Shown here: piece after piece, positions 9,317 through 16,953 of the stretch | Layout of the letters: every line of letters starts with the position of its first letter | How positions within the stretch are numbered: position 1 is the first letter of the stretch | Assembly: GCF_014385005.1 (NCBI RefSeq) | Contig: NZ_JACRSZ010000008.1 | Span: 117,045 to 181,044 of the forward strand | DNA: 64,000 nucleotides | DNA from: Jingyaoa shaoxingensis | GTDB lineage: Bacteria > Bacillota > Clostridia > Lachnospirales > Lachnospiraceae | Direction of reading: 5' to 3' | Notes under the pieces: generated by a model | Seen by the model: the letters and a program-made list of their open reading frames with translations, nothing else | Told to the model about the DNA's origin: nothing | The model's database searches: none | Program-made: the position numbers and the translations under genes

Positions 9317-9345
9317 ATTATAACAATACCGACTGTCCTTTTCAA
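9317..9345 (-). promoter_or_regulatory. Sigma-A promoter of the carboxypeptidase gene
   Basis: On the minus strand TTGAAA (9345-9340), 17-base spacer, TATAAT (9322-9317), about 70 bases upstream of the ATG at 9243. Confidence 0.7.
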
Positions 9346-9371
9346 GATCCTTTCCGAAAATTTTTCTTGTT

Positions 9372-9400
9372 TTGACACTTATGCCTTTCCCAGATATAAT
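9372..9400 (+). promoter_or_regulatory. Sigma-A promoter of the amidohydrolase gene
   Basis: TTGACA (9372-9377), 17-base spacer, TATAAT (9395-9400): a perfect consensus, 45 bases upstream of the ATG at 9446. Confidence 0.85.
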
Positions 9401-9445
9401 GATGCCAGAGTCAAAAATAAACGCCGCAGAAAGGACACGCCACTT

Positions 9446-10768
9446 ATGTCATCCGAATCTGATTTTTCTCAATTATTATCTGATAAAATTGCTGCTTATA
9501 CACCGGATCTGATCCGTCTTCGCCGGGATTTTCACCGTTTTCCGGAACCTGGATGGTGTGAGGTCCGCACCACTTCCATGATTGCAGACTACTTGACCTG
9601 CCTGGGTTACGAAGTTCTGACTGGATCTGACGTATGTGATCCGGATTCCCGCATGGGACTTCCATCGGAAGAAATTCTGGAGACGCACTATCAAAGGGCA
9701 CTGAAGCAGGGTGCAATTCCGGCTTATGCGCAGAATGCCCGAAACGGTTTTACCGGTGTCATCGGGATCCTCCGCTGTGGTAAAGGTCCTGTAACGGCTC
9801 TGCGCTTTGATATTGACGCACTTCCTATTACCGAAGATGCCAGTTCTTCCCATCTGCCATTCACAGAAGGCTTTCTCTCACAGAATCTCGGGTTTATGCA
9901 TGCCTGCGGTCATGACGGGCATACTGCCATCGGTCTTATTATTGCCCGGATTCTTGCCGAAATGAAGGACTGGTTTTCAGGTACTGTAAAACTGATTTTC
10001 CAGCCTGCAGAAGAAGGCGTCCGGGGTGCCCGGTCTGTTGCTCAAAAAGGGCATCTGAACGATGTGGACTGGCTCGTTGGAAGCCACATTTTTCCATACA
10101 GTCAACCTGGGGAACAGATCGGTGTATCCATAGGTTCCACCCTCGCTACCACCAAGTTAAATGCCGTCTTTTCTGGTCTGTCTTCCCATGCAGCTCTCCC
10201 GGAAAAGGGACATAATGCCATGCTCTCCATGGCTTCTGCCATCCTGAATCTCCACGCTATTCCGAGGCATTCTGACGGTCCGTCCCAGGTCAACGTAGGA
10301 ACCGCTCATGCCGGTTCCGGAAGAAATGTGATCTGTGATCAGGCAAAACTGGAACTGGAAGTCCGTGGCGCCAATACAGAAATCAATCATTACATGGAAG
10401 AATATGCCAGAGTGATTTTGCAGTCCAGCGCGGTCATGCACTCCTGTACCTGTCGGATTGAAACGGTGGGATCTGCCCCGTCTGTCATCAATGATCCGGA
10501 GATGATCTCTCTCCTTCAGGATGCAGTCGAGGATCTGCATCTGACTCTTCGTACACCTGATCCGGCAGCTTCCTTCAGCGAAGATTTTTCTTATCTGTCT
10601 GAAGCGGTACAGGCACACGGTGGAAAAAGCCTGTTCTTCTATACACTGACCCATACAGATGCACCGGGACATAATCCGGATTTTGATTTTTCTGAAGAAG
10701 CTCTGCCAGTTGCGGTACAGATGTTCTGCACACTGGTGTACCGGCTGTGCCACGGCAAAAATCTCTAA
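9446..10768 (+). CDS. M20-family amidohydrolase (AbgA-like)
   Basis: A 440-residue zinc-dependent amidohydrolase of the M20D group, closest in layout and length to AbgA, the catalytic subunit of p-aminobenzoyl-glutamate hydrolase. Metal-site motifs are visible: RRDFHRFPEPG near residue 27, ALRFDIDALPI, MHACGHDGHTA, FQPAEEGVRGA, and the closing His in DAPGHNPDFDF. The dimerisation domain lies in the middle. AbgB and AbgT partners are absent nearby, so the true substrate (aminoacyl-aromatic amide, acetylated amino acid or peptide) is open. It is monocistronic, with a consensus promoter and its own terminator. Confidence 0.85.
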   Translation: MSSESDFSQLLSDKIAAYTPDLIRLRRDFHRFPEPGWCEVRTTSMIADYLTCLGYEVLTGSDVCDPDSRMGLPSEEILETHYQRALKQGAIPAYAQNARNGFTGVIGILRCGKGPVTALRFDIDALPITEDASSSHLPFTEGFLSQNLGFMHACGHDGHTAIGLIIARILAEMKDWFSGTVKLIFQPAEEGVRGARSVAQKGHLNDVDWLVGSHIFPYSQPGEQIGVSIGSTLATTKLNAVFSGLSSHAALPEKGHNAMLSMASAILNLHAIPRHSDGPSQVNVGTAHAGSGRNVICDQAKLELEVRGANTEINHYMEEYARVILQSSAVMHSCTCRIETVGSAPSVINDPEMISLLQDAVEDLHLTLRTPDPAASFSEDFSYLSEAVQAHGGKSLFFYTLTHTDAPGHNPDFDFSEEALPVAVQMFCTLVYRLCHGKNL

Positions 10769-10780
10769 ATTTTATATATG

Positions 10781-10825
10781 AAAAGACAGCTGCATGCAAA
10801 ATCTTTGCATCAGAGCTGTCTTTTT
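10781..10825 (+). terminator. Terminator of the amidohydrolase gene
   Basis: AAAAGACAGCT (from 10781) pairs with AGCTGTCTTTTT (to 10825), with inner GCAAA/TTTGC pairing and a T-run. Confidence 0.85.
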
Positions 10826-10835
10826 ATCATTTTTC

Positions 10836-10876
10836 GTAACTGTTCAGTACCTTCACAGTGGGTTCTGAATAGTTAC
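10836..10876. repeat. Imperfect inverted repeat related to 4256-4282
   Basis: GTAACTGTTCAGTACC (10836-10851) and GGTTCTGAATAGTTAC (10861-10876) form an imperfect palindrome whose outer arms match the GTTACTGTTCA arms of the element at 4256-4282. It lies between converging genes. Confidence 0.5.
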
Positions 10877-10925
10877 CATTTTTCTATTTCAGGTAGTTCA
10901 TTCTCCAGACTGCTTATATCCATTC

Positions 10926-11516
10926 TCAGACTACTTCCAGTTTGCCCTTTTCATTCTGCTGCATATCCAGCAAACCAAGAATTCCGGTCTCTACCATACT
11001 TTTTACCGCTTCTTCCGTATAAAAAGCCATATGCGGTGTCATGGTTACATTCCGGAACTGACGCAGATATGCCATCTTCTGATTGGATATGATGTCGATT
11101 CTGTGGTCTACATGAATGATGCCCTCTTCCCGTTCCAGCACATCCAGTCCCAGCGCTCCGATCTTCTCAGACTCGATACCTTCTATCAGGGCGTCAGGAT
11201 CTGCCACTCCGTTGGTATCATAGGATGCGTGACTGACACGAATACCGATCTTACCCGCATATTTCACATCAATATGGTTATAACCGATGGTTCTTGTGGA
11301 TAAGTACCGGATGCCTTTTACCTTCCATGCATCCAGTAATTCTCTGCCGATGAAGACCTGCCCCAAAACAGAGACTCCTTCGCATCCTTCCAGAAACTCT
11401 ACGTTATCCACAGATGAGTCTTCAGATGTGGTCAAAATGTGTATGCCAAGGCTTTCTTACATTTGATGTACATAATCCGCCTCATCATCCCGCATACTGT
11501 ATATTCCAATGTTCAT
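10926..11516 (-). pseudogene. D-2-hydroxyacid (D-lactate) dehydrogenase remnant
   Basis: The minus-strand frame begins with ATG at 11516 (MNIGIYSMRDDEADYVHQM) and then meets an in-frame TAA at 11459-11457. It continues in the same frame as a recognisable D-lactate/VanH-like dehydrogenase (ESLGIHILTTSED, YLSTRTIGYNHIDVKYAG). After SHASYDTNGVAD it jumps directly to PDALIEGIESEKIGALGLDV, so about 130 residues are missing, including the whole NAD-binding GxGxxG part. The C-terminus (NVTMTPHMAFYTEEAV, with the catalytic His) is intact. Both the nonsense codon and the in-frame deletion make it non-functional. Its original ATG sits 2 bases after the ferredoxin stop, so it was the last gene of that operon. 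Confidence 0.88.
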
Positions 11517-11518
11517 AT

Positions 11519-11797
11519 TTACGGTTCCTCTTTTACAGGCACAAACTTTGCCCGGTTCATAACCGGATGCTGCAGATGAATGGCACCAGGATTCGGACAT
11601 GCCATGACGCAGGCACCACAGTAATAACATTCTCCCGGATAAGCCACGATCGGATGTTTGCCCTTTTCCGGATTCGGAATCATAATATCACACTGACAGA
11701 TATTGGCACAGGTATTACATCCCACACATTTGCTCTCATCAAACAAAAGTGGTGTGGCACTGCATGGGATCACAGATACTTTCCATTCTTTATTCAT
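11519..11797 (-). CDS. 2x[4Fe-4S] ferredoxin, AprB-like partner
   Basis: A 92-residue ferredoxin with two cluster motifs, CVGCNTCANICQC and CYYCGACVMACP, for electron transfer. I chose the ATG at 11797: a GGGAGGT site lies just before it, and the frame overlaps the upstream flavoprotein stop by 8 bases (ATGAATAA), a sign of translational coupling. A longer frame from 11857 would be buried in the flavoprotein. The pairing with an AprA-type subunit resembles AprBA of dissimilatory adenylylsulfate reductase, but AprB is usually longer, with an extra C-terminal tail that is missing here. It is the likely electron partner of the flavoprotein. Confidence 0.85.
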   Translation of the reverse strand: MNKEWKVSVIPCSATPLLFDESKCVGCNTCANICQCDIMIPNPEKGKHPIVAYPGECYYCGACVMACPNPGAIHLQHPVMNRAKFVPVKEEP

Positions 11798-13727
11798 GAT
11801 GGGCACCTCCCATATAGTCCTTGTTGCGTTTCTCATATTCTGTTTCCAGATCTCCAAAATAATCCAGTGGCACTTCGCCCTCTACCACCTGATCTCCTTC
11901 TCTGCGAAGGGTGATAAAACGGCGGTCCTTCTGCGGATCCATCTCCGGATAATCGCTTCTGGTAAAGCAAAGCTGCTTCGAACTGGATTTTCTCATCAGG
12001 CATGCATGCAGAATCATTTCTGCCACATCCAGAATATCCAGTACTTCATGGGTACGCATCAGATCATGCGGATTCTCACAGTAGAGCTGTGGTACAATCT
12101 CTTCCCGATAGCTGTGCAGCAGATCCAGACCTTCTTTTAACAGGGCATCGCATTTTACGCCGCCACAATAGTTCTGCATAGCCTTGGAGATTGCCATATT
12201 CAGTTCCTTCCAGGATACCCCTTCTGAACGCTCCAGCGGCGCATACAGACGTTTTTTCTCTGCTTCCACATCTTCCGGATTCACGTCACACAATTCCACG
12301 GTATCGCAGTAATCTGCTGCCTTTCTGCCGGCATAGTAACCGGTTGCACAGGCAAATCCACAACAGTCAGATGCAAAAAGCTGGTCACCTGCTGCATAAA
12401 TGCCATCAATATTGGTCTTCAGATCCCAGTCATGCATGATTCCACCCGGTGCACCAAAAAGCTGGCGTTCCTGATCCAGAAATGCCGCTGACTGCCACCC
12501 GGTACCATAACACTGAAGTGCATGCTTTGTCGGATCAAACCCTCTTTCTGTATAATTCTGAAGGATTGGCACCTTTGTTTTGCCTTCTTCGCCTACCATC
12601 ATGCCCCAGATAACCTTCCGTTCCATCTCCGGCATGCGGCTTAAATCTGCATAAAATGGAAGTTGATAACCACGCTTCATCAGTTCATCAAATGGCATGG
12701 TCTCCGGTCCGCGGTATTCGTATTTTGGCTCATCAATGACACCGCCCTTTAAGAAAAACTTCTGTCCCTTTACCGGATAATATCTCTCAGAAACGGTTTT
12801 TAATACATTGCCATCACGGTCCAGATACGGAATCTCTACTCCCCTGGCATCTACCATAGTAGCTGCATACCAGGTATTGTGGTTGTTGCCTGCACCATAC
12901 GGCGGAAAGCTTCTGCCTGCTGCGGAGAATTCTCCCTTTACAGACTTCTCCATCATGGTGAATTCTACACCGGCTCTCCATCCCATAGCATGTCCGCTTC
13001 CGATAGACTGCATCGGACGGAATTCACATAAGCCTACCAGATCCGGGTTAAACAGCCATACTCTTGCCGGTCTGGACATGGTCAGCATGGTTGCTTTCGC
13101 CTTAAATACCAGCAGCTTGCCGGTATGTACATTCATTCCGATGGCGCCGATTCCACGCTTTTTTCCATTCTCCACGGTAGTCAGAAGTGCTGTCGCTTCG
13201 GTACGGTCATAGATCTTCACACCCAGACGCTTCAGTTCCTTATAGAGCACCGGCTTAAAAGTCGATCCCCATACCCTCAAAGTAAATTTGTTCTTATAAT
13301 CATAGGCAAACATCAGCTTCGTCTTCTCATCCCGAAACTCTGCGCCCTTGAATTCATCCTCTGTGTCGCGGATTTTTCCACCCATCTTTTCCAGATCAAG
13401 CAGACGGTCATAACCCTCTCTGCATTCGATATAATGAGCAATTCCGTTGCTGTAATGATCCTGTTCATCCACGTAAGCCTCTGCTATCTCCTTGGCAGTT
13501 ACTTCCGAACATGGATTGGTACAGGCTGATTCCCAGTGGTCAAATCCGGTTCCTGCGGAGCCGCTTCGCTTCGTTGCACCTTTCTCCACCAGAACTACTT
13601 TTTTGCCTTTTCTCGCTGCTGAGATGGCTGCAAAACATCCTGCCAGTCCTCCACCCAGCACCAGGACATCTGATTCTACAGTCTCAGTCTGTCCGTATTC
13701 ATTCTCATATGGCCATTGATATTCCAT
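11790..13727 (-). CDS. AprA/fumarate-reductase-type FAD-dependent oxidoreductase
   Basis: A 645-residue flavoprotein. FAD binding is shown by VLVLGGGLAGCFAAISAARKG near residue 22 with EKGATKRSGSAG, and by the C-terminal GIYAAGDQLFASDCCGFACA. The overall plan follows the succinate dehydrogenase/fumarate reductase flavoprotein family, and the companion ferredoxin makes it AprA-like. No sulfate adenylyltransferase, Qmo complex or Dsr gene is nearby, so I do not call it adenylylsulfate reductase. There is no signal peptide, so it acts in the cytoplasm. It sits in a minus-strand run with PanE-like, YbaK, ferredoxin and a dead D-2-hydroxyacid dehydrogenase, which points loosely to 2-keto/2-hydroxy acid chemistry. 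Confidence 0.8.
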   Translation of the reverse strand: MEYQWPYENEYGQTETVESDVLVLGGGLAGCFAAISAARKGKKVVLVEKGATKRSGSAGTGFDHWESACTNPCSEVTAKEIAEAYVDEQDHYSNGIAHYIECREGYDRLLDLEKMGGKIRDTEDEFKGAEFRDEKTKLMFAYDYKNKFTLRVWGSTFKPVLYKELKRLGVKIYDRTEATALLTTVENGKKRGIGAIGMNVHTGKLLVFKAKATMLTMSRPARVWLFNPDLVGLCEFRPMQSIGSGHAMGWRAGVEFTMMEKSVKGEFSAAGRSFPPYGAGNNHNTWYAATMVDARGVEIPYLDRDGNVLKTVSERYYPVKGQKFFLKGGVIDEPKYEYRGPETMPFDELMKRGYQLPFYADLSRMPEMERKVIWGMMVGEEGKTKVPILQNYTERGFDPTKHALQCYGTGWQSAAFLDQERQLFGAPGGIMHDWDLKTNIDGIYAAGDQLFASDCCGFACATGYYAGRKAADYCDTVELCDVNPEDVEAEKKRLYAPLERSEGVSWKELNMAISKAMQNYCGGVKCDALLKEGLDLLHSYREEIVPQLYCENPHDLMRTHEVLDILDVAEMILHACLMRKSSSKQLCFTRSDYPEMDPQKDRRFITLRREGDQVVEGEVPLDYFGDLETEYEKRNKDYMGGAHHE

Positions 13728-13765
13728 TGTTTTCTTCTCCTATTTATCCCCAAATACTTCTGGCG

Positions 13766-14236
13766 CTATGCCGGTTCTTTGCACACGTCTACCCAGCCGG
13801 CTGCTCCTGCCACCTCTTCCAGTTCTGCTATCGTCAGCTTTACTGCGCTGTGGTCATTCCCTGCAGCCGGATACACCGTATCGAACTGCTTCAGACTTTC
13901 ATCCAGATACACTTTAATGCCTTCTTTGATTCCAAATGGACACACACCGCCAGGTGCATGTCCGATCCAGTTTTCCACTTCTTCAAACGGAATCATTTTT
14001 GCTTTCATATGAAAAGTATCTTTATACTTCCGGTTATCTACTTTTGCCGTGCCTTCTGTGAGAATCAGTATCGCTTCCTCTCCAATCAGAAATGACATAG
14101 TTTTTGCAATCATCCCCGGTTCCACGCCCAACGCCTGTGCCGCCAGCTGTACCGTTGCACTGGAATCCTCCAGCTCAATTATGTGATCTGCGTAACCTTT
14201 TTCTGCCAGATATGCTTTTGCTCTCTCTAATGACAT
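13766..14236 (-). CDS. YbaK/EbsC-family aminoacyl-tRNA deacylase
   Basis: A 156-residue protein of the YbaK/prolyl-tRNA-editing fold, which hydrolyses mischarged tRNA (for example Cys-tRNA-Pro or Ala-tRNA-Pro). Typical features are the conserved Lys in IAKTMSFLIG, the KVDNRKYKDTF strand and the HAPGGVCPFGI loop near residue 93. The start ATG at 14236 directly abuts the PanE-like stop (TAAATG), so the two are co-translated. Substrate specificity within the family cannot be read from sequence. Confidence 0.87.
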   Translation of the reverse strand: MSLERAKAYLAEKGYADHIIELEDSSATVQLAAQALGVEPGMIAKTMSFLIGEEAILILTEGTAKVDNRKYKDTFHMKAKMIPFEEVENWIGHAPGGVCPFGIKEGIKVYLDESLKQFDTVYPAAGNDHSAVKLTIAELEEVAGAAGWVDVCKEPA

Positions 14237-15151
14237 TTACTTTGTGCCTCCCAGCTTTTCTGCCACTTTTTGATAAACAGGAACCGGTACCCCATATTCC
14301 TGTCCCATACGAACTACTTCATATACCAGTCCGTCAATCTCAGAATCCTTTTCGGCGTAGACATCCCTTTGCATGGATGTAGTGGCTTCCGGTGCCAGAT
14401 TCGCCAGAATGCGCAGATTCACATCCACCATATCTTTTTCAAATGGTACTCCCATAGCATCTGCCAGCGTTGCGATCTCACGAATCATTGCCTTAAATGT
14501 TTCACGCTGTTCGCCCTCTTTCTGGAAGTCTCCGGCGGTTGCATGATAATACAATCCTGCTGCTCCGATCGGCGATACATAAGAGAACTTCTCCAATGCA
14601 TCTCTACGGATATTTTCGGAGAGAATTCCGTAAATGCTGCTGTCACACAGATCCTTCTCAATTTCTTTTAATACCGGTCGGTATTCCTCTTTTTCCCGCA
14701 CTCCAAAGACCACTTTCAGGATCTTGCCATGCTGCAGGAGAACTCCCGGCTCTTTGATATTGGCGGATACATAGATGCAGCCATCTGTCACCAGAAGTTC
14801 CGGCAGCTTCTTCTGCATTTTTGCACCGGTTCCATAGATATTCAGAATCGGGATCACCACGGTATCTTTTTTTGCCACTTTCTGAATAAACGGAATCGTA
14901 TCTTCCAGAGAATATCCCTTTACGCAAACCAGAATCACATCCGGCTGTTCTGTATAATGCTCCATATCGGAAGCTTTTACCGGGATCGTCTCAGTGGACT
15001 GATCCCACATTTTTTCCAAAGTCAATCCTTTTGTCTGCATCTGCTTCAGATGTGCGCCTCTGGCAATCAGTGTCACATTCTTTCCGGCTTTTGTCATGTA
15101 ATAACCCACAACGCCGCCGGTTCCTCCTGCGCCAACAATCAGATACTTCAT
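14237..15151 (-). CDS. Ketopantoate reductase-family protein (PanE/ApbA)
   Basis: A 304-residue NADPH-dependent 2-keto acid reductase. The Rossmann motif GAGGTGGVVG begins at residue 7, followed by the NADP-selective ARG; the C-terminal helical domain has the conserved lysine area (EKFSYVSPIGA) and TTSMQRDVYAEKDSEID, matching the TSMxxDxxxxxxTE motif of PanE. I start it at 15151 (MKYLIVGAGG) because AGAGGG lies upstream and the extra 12 residues of the longer frame are not family-like. No panB/panC is nearby; a paralogue acting on another 2-keto acid is as likely as pantothenate synthesis. Confidence 0.83.
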   Translation of the reverse strand: MKYLIVGAGGTGGVVGYYMTKAGKNVTLIARGAHLKQMQTKGLTLEKMWDQSTETIPVKASDMEHYTEQPDVILVCVKGYSLEDTIPFIQKVAKKDTVVIPILNIYGTGAKMQKKLPELLVTDGCIYVSANIKEPGVLLQHGKILKVVFGVREKEEYRPVLKEIEKDLCDSSIYGILSENIRRDALEKFSYVSPIGAAGLYYHATAGDFQKEGEQRETFKAMIREIATLADAMGVPFEKDMVDVNLRILANLAPEATTSMQRDVYAEKDSEIDGLVYEVVRMGQEYGVPVPVYQKVAEKLGGTK

Positions 15152-15215
15152 GTTCTTACACCCTCTTCTCATGTCAGCCATTTGCATTCAGTCAATGTCC
15201 GACATATCTTATACT

Positions 15216-15644
15216 CTATTCTGTAACTTCCACCAGTTCGATCTTGAAATTCAGTTCTTTTCCTGCCATCTCATGATTTGCATCAAAGGTAATGGTTGTC
15301 TCATCTTTTGCTGCTACGCTGACCGGGAATGGCTGTCCTGCTGCATTGGATAAATACACTCTTTCTCCTACAGAGAGCCCTTCCGATCCCGGAAGCTGAC
15401 TGATCTCCAGCGTAAATACATTCTCCGGATTCGGCATACCATAAGCTTCTTCCGGCATCAGATGTATATCAACGATCTGCCCCACTTCCATCTCCTTCAC
15501 TGCTTCGTCAAAACCTTTGATCATCATGCCTGCACCGCAGACAAACTCCAGTGGCTCGCCACGGTCATAGGAAGAATCAAACTTTGTTCCATCATTAAAA
15601 GTTCCGGTATAATGTACTTTGCATTTCTTATTTTCGTTACTCAT
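15216..15644 (-). CDS. FKBP-type peptidyl-prolyl isomerase (SlyD-like)
   Basis: A 142-residue cytoplasmic proline isomerase/chaperone. It has the FKBP half-motifs VHYTGTFNDGTKFDSSYDRGEPLEF and MIKGFDEAVKEMEVGQ, then an inserted flap-type domain (residues 70-120) and the closing strand GKELNFKIELVEV, as in SlyD. The His-rich metal-binding tail of E. coli SlyD is absent. The start at 15644 is preceded by a GGAG site. It lies 64 bases upstream of the PanE-like gene on the same strand and may lead that transcript. Confidence 0.9.
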   Translation of the reverse strand: MSNENKKCKVHYTGTFNDGTKFDSSYDRGEPLEFVCGAGMMIKGFDEAVKEMEVGQIVDIHLMPEEAYGMPNPENVFTLEISQLPGSEGLSVGERVYLSNAAGQPFPVSVAAKDETTITFDANHEMAGKELNFKIELVEVTE

Positions 15645-15737
15645 AGTTTTCTCCAATCTTTTGCTTTTTCGACAATCTTTTTCTATCATATCATGAAGAT
15701 GTCTGCTTTCGCAAGATAACGCAGTAAATTATAGCAA

Positions 15738-15786
15738 AGAACCAGTCAAATATCATGGATTCATATCTGACTGGTTCTCCTTTTTA
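15738..15786. terminator. Strong hairpin, probable terminator of the Rpn/structured unit
   Basis: AGAACCAGTCA (15738-15748) pairs with TGACTGGTTCT (15768-15778). The T-run (15782-15786) is on the plus strand although the genes on both sides are minus. On the minus strand the hairpin is followed by a weaker T-rich stretch. Confidence 0.55.
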
Positions 15787-15798
15787 CTCGAGCAACGA

Positions 15799-15872
15799 GC
15801 CAAAGTCCATGCTTGCATGAGACCTTGGCGACTGCCGCGATAACTTGAGAAACTCGCGGAACGTGTTTCTCA
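15799..15872 (-). other. Structured region downstream of the Rpn nuclease gene
   Basis: Two adjacent hairpins: 15799-15812 with 15815-15829 (GCCAA...TTGGC), and TGAGAAAC (15846-15853) with GTTTCTCA (15865-15872), plus CCGCG/CGCGG pairs that could link them. The region lies just beyond the Rpn stop codon and looks like a folded RNA or a mobile DNA repeat rather than coding sequence. Confidence 0.5.
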
Positions 15873-15876
15873 TAGT

Positions 15877-16737
15877 TTATTCTATTCCATATTCTTTTAA
15901 CAACTGCTCACAGTATGCTTTATCTTCTGTTGCCCTCTGCAAATCATCCAGGCGTTTTTCTTTCAACAGTCTGGCTGTCAGCACTGACATCCGATCCATT
16001 CCTTGTTCCAAACCCTCCTGTCTGCCTTTTTCTATTCCTTTTTCTATTCCTTTTTCAACACCATCATCATAAATCATCTGTCCAAGTCGCGTCATCGCAA
16101 CCACCTCCTTGATTTCCTGTAATTCCATACCTTTAAGAAATTTATCCGCTAATGTGTACAGAATCGCAATCGTTTTTTCTGCTGTCTCCGTATCTCCCTG
16201 CTTTGCGTATAAGATTGCCTCTTTTATCTTCTCCTTTCGGCTCCGTTTTCCGGACATCAATGGTGCCAGTGCAAGACCCGCTAAATCCTCGTCATCTAAC
16301 GATTCTTCTCTTTCCAGTTTTGTCTGCATTTTCCGAAACAGTTTATCCGCATCATAATCCGTCAGATAAATCGGTTTCACTCTGTATGTATAAAATCCAC
16401 AGTTCTGTTCTGTCTTCGCACTGGTAATCCCTCCGGAATAAATCACATAGGTCAATACCTTTTTCCCTTTTTTATGAGCTGTCACCGCCTCGTAGGCTTC
16501 AAATCGCTGCAAATCTCTCCAGTCCGTTTCCGTTGTCTGAAATTCAAAATGGGCATAGAATCCTTCCACTGTCAGAAAAGTAAAATCCATGTACATAGAG
16601 TAAATCTGCAATTCAATCAGCTCTGTCGGTTCTTCTACAACAAACTCATATTCTACTCCCAGCCTCTTCAGTATGCTGTCACGAAAATATCCAAACCCCA
16701 TTTTCATGATCGCATCTTCATGTTTTGTGTTGGTCAT
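15877..16737 (-). CDS. Rpn-family recombination-promoting nuclease/putative transposase
   Basis: A 286-residue member of the Rpn (PD-(D/E)XK) family, called 'transposase' in many annotations; characterised E. coli Rpn proteins are DNA endonucleases that raise RecA-independent recombination. The nuclease core is MDFTFL...AHFEFQTTETDW (Asp, then ExQ). The tail contains the typical register VEKGIEKGIEKGRQEGLEQG with repeated Gly/Glu/Lys units, and ends with LLKEYGIE. Such genes are multi-copy in Lachnospiraceae genomes. No terminal inverted repeats were found, but a structured region lies directly downstream. Confidence 0.85.
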   Translation of the reverse strand: MTNTKHEDAIMKMGFGYFRDSILKRLGVEYEFVVEEPTELIELQIYSMYMDFTFLTVEGFYAHFEFQTTETDWRDLQRFEAYEAVTAHKKGKKVLTYVIYSGGITSAKTEQNCGFYTYRVKPIYLTDYDADKLFRKMQTKLEREESLDDEDLAGLALAPLMSGKRSRKEKIKEAILYAKQGDTETAEKTIAILYTLADKFLKGMELQEIKEVVAMTRLGQMIYDDGVEKGIEKGIEKGRQEGLEQGMDRMSVLTARLLKEKRLDDLQRATEDKAYCEQLLKEYGIE

Positions 16738-16903
16738 AAGACACCTCTTTTTCTAATCCGTTCATTTTCTTATCTTTTGTGTCTTATCCACTTGTCAGCT
16801 GTATTTTTCTCTGTTTTTATCTTTTGTAAGCTATAATTCACTAGCCCTCCTTGGCATCATTATAACAAAGTTCCTACTTAGATCCTATTATATTTTTATA
16901 AAA

Positions 16904-16943
16904 AAAGCAGAAACCCGACTCTGCTAAGCCAGTTTTCTGCTTT
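16904..16943 (-). terminator. Terminator of the beta-galactoside operon
   Basis: On minus, AAAGCAGAAA pairs with TTTCTGCTTT and is followed by a T-run (16906-16899). It lies just beyond the GH42 stop. Confidence 0.85.
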
Positions 16944-16953
16944 CTCATCTTTC

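Noticed and set aside
11519-13727. Dissimilatory adenylylsulfate reductase (AprBA)
   Set aside because: Similarity is to the flavoprotein/ferredoxin plan only; no sat, qmo or dsr genes, and the ferredoxin lacks the AprB tail.
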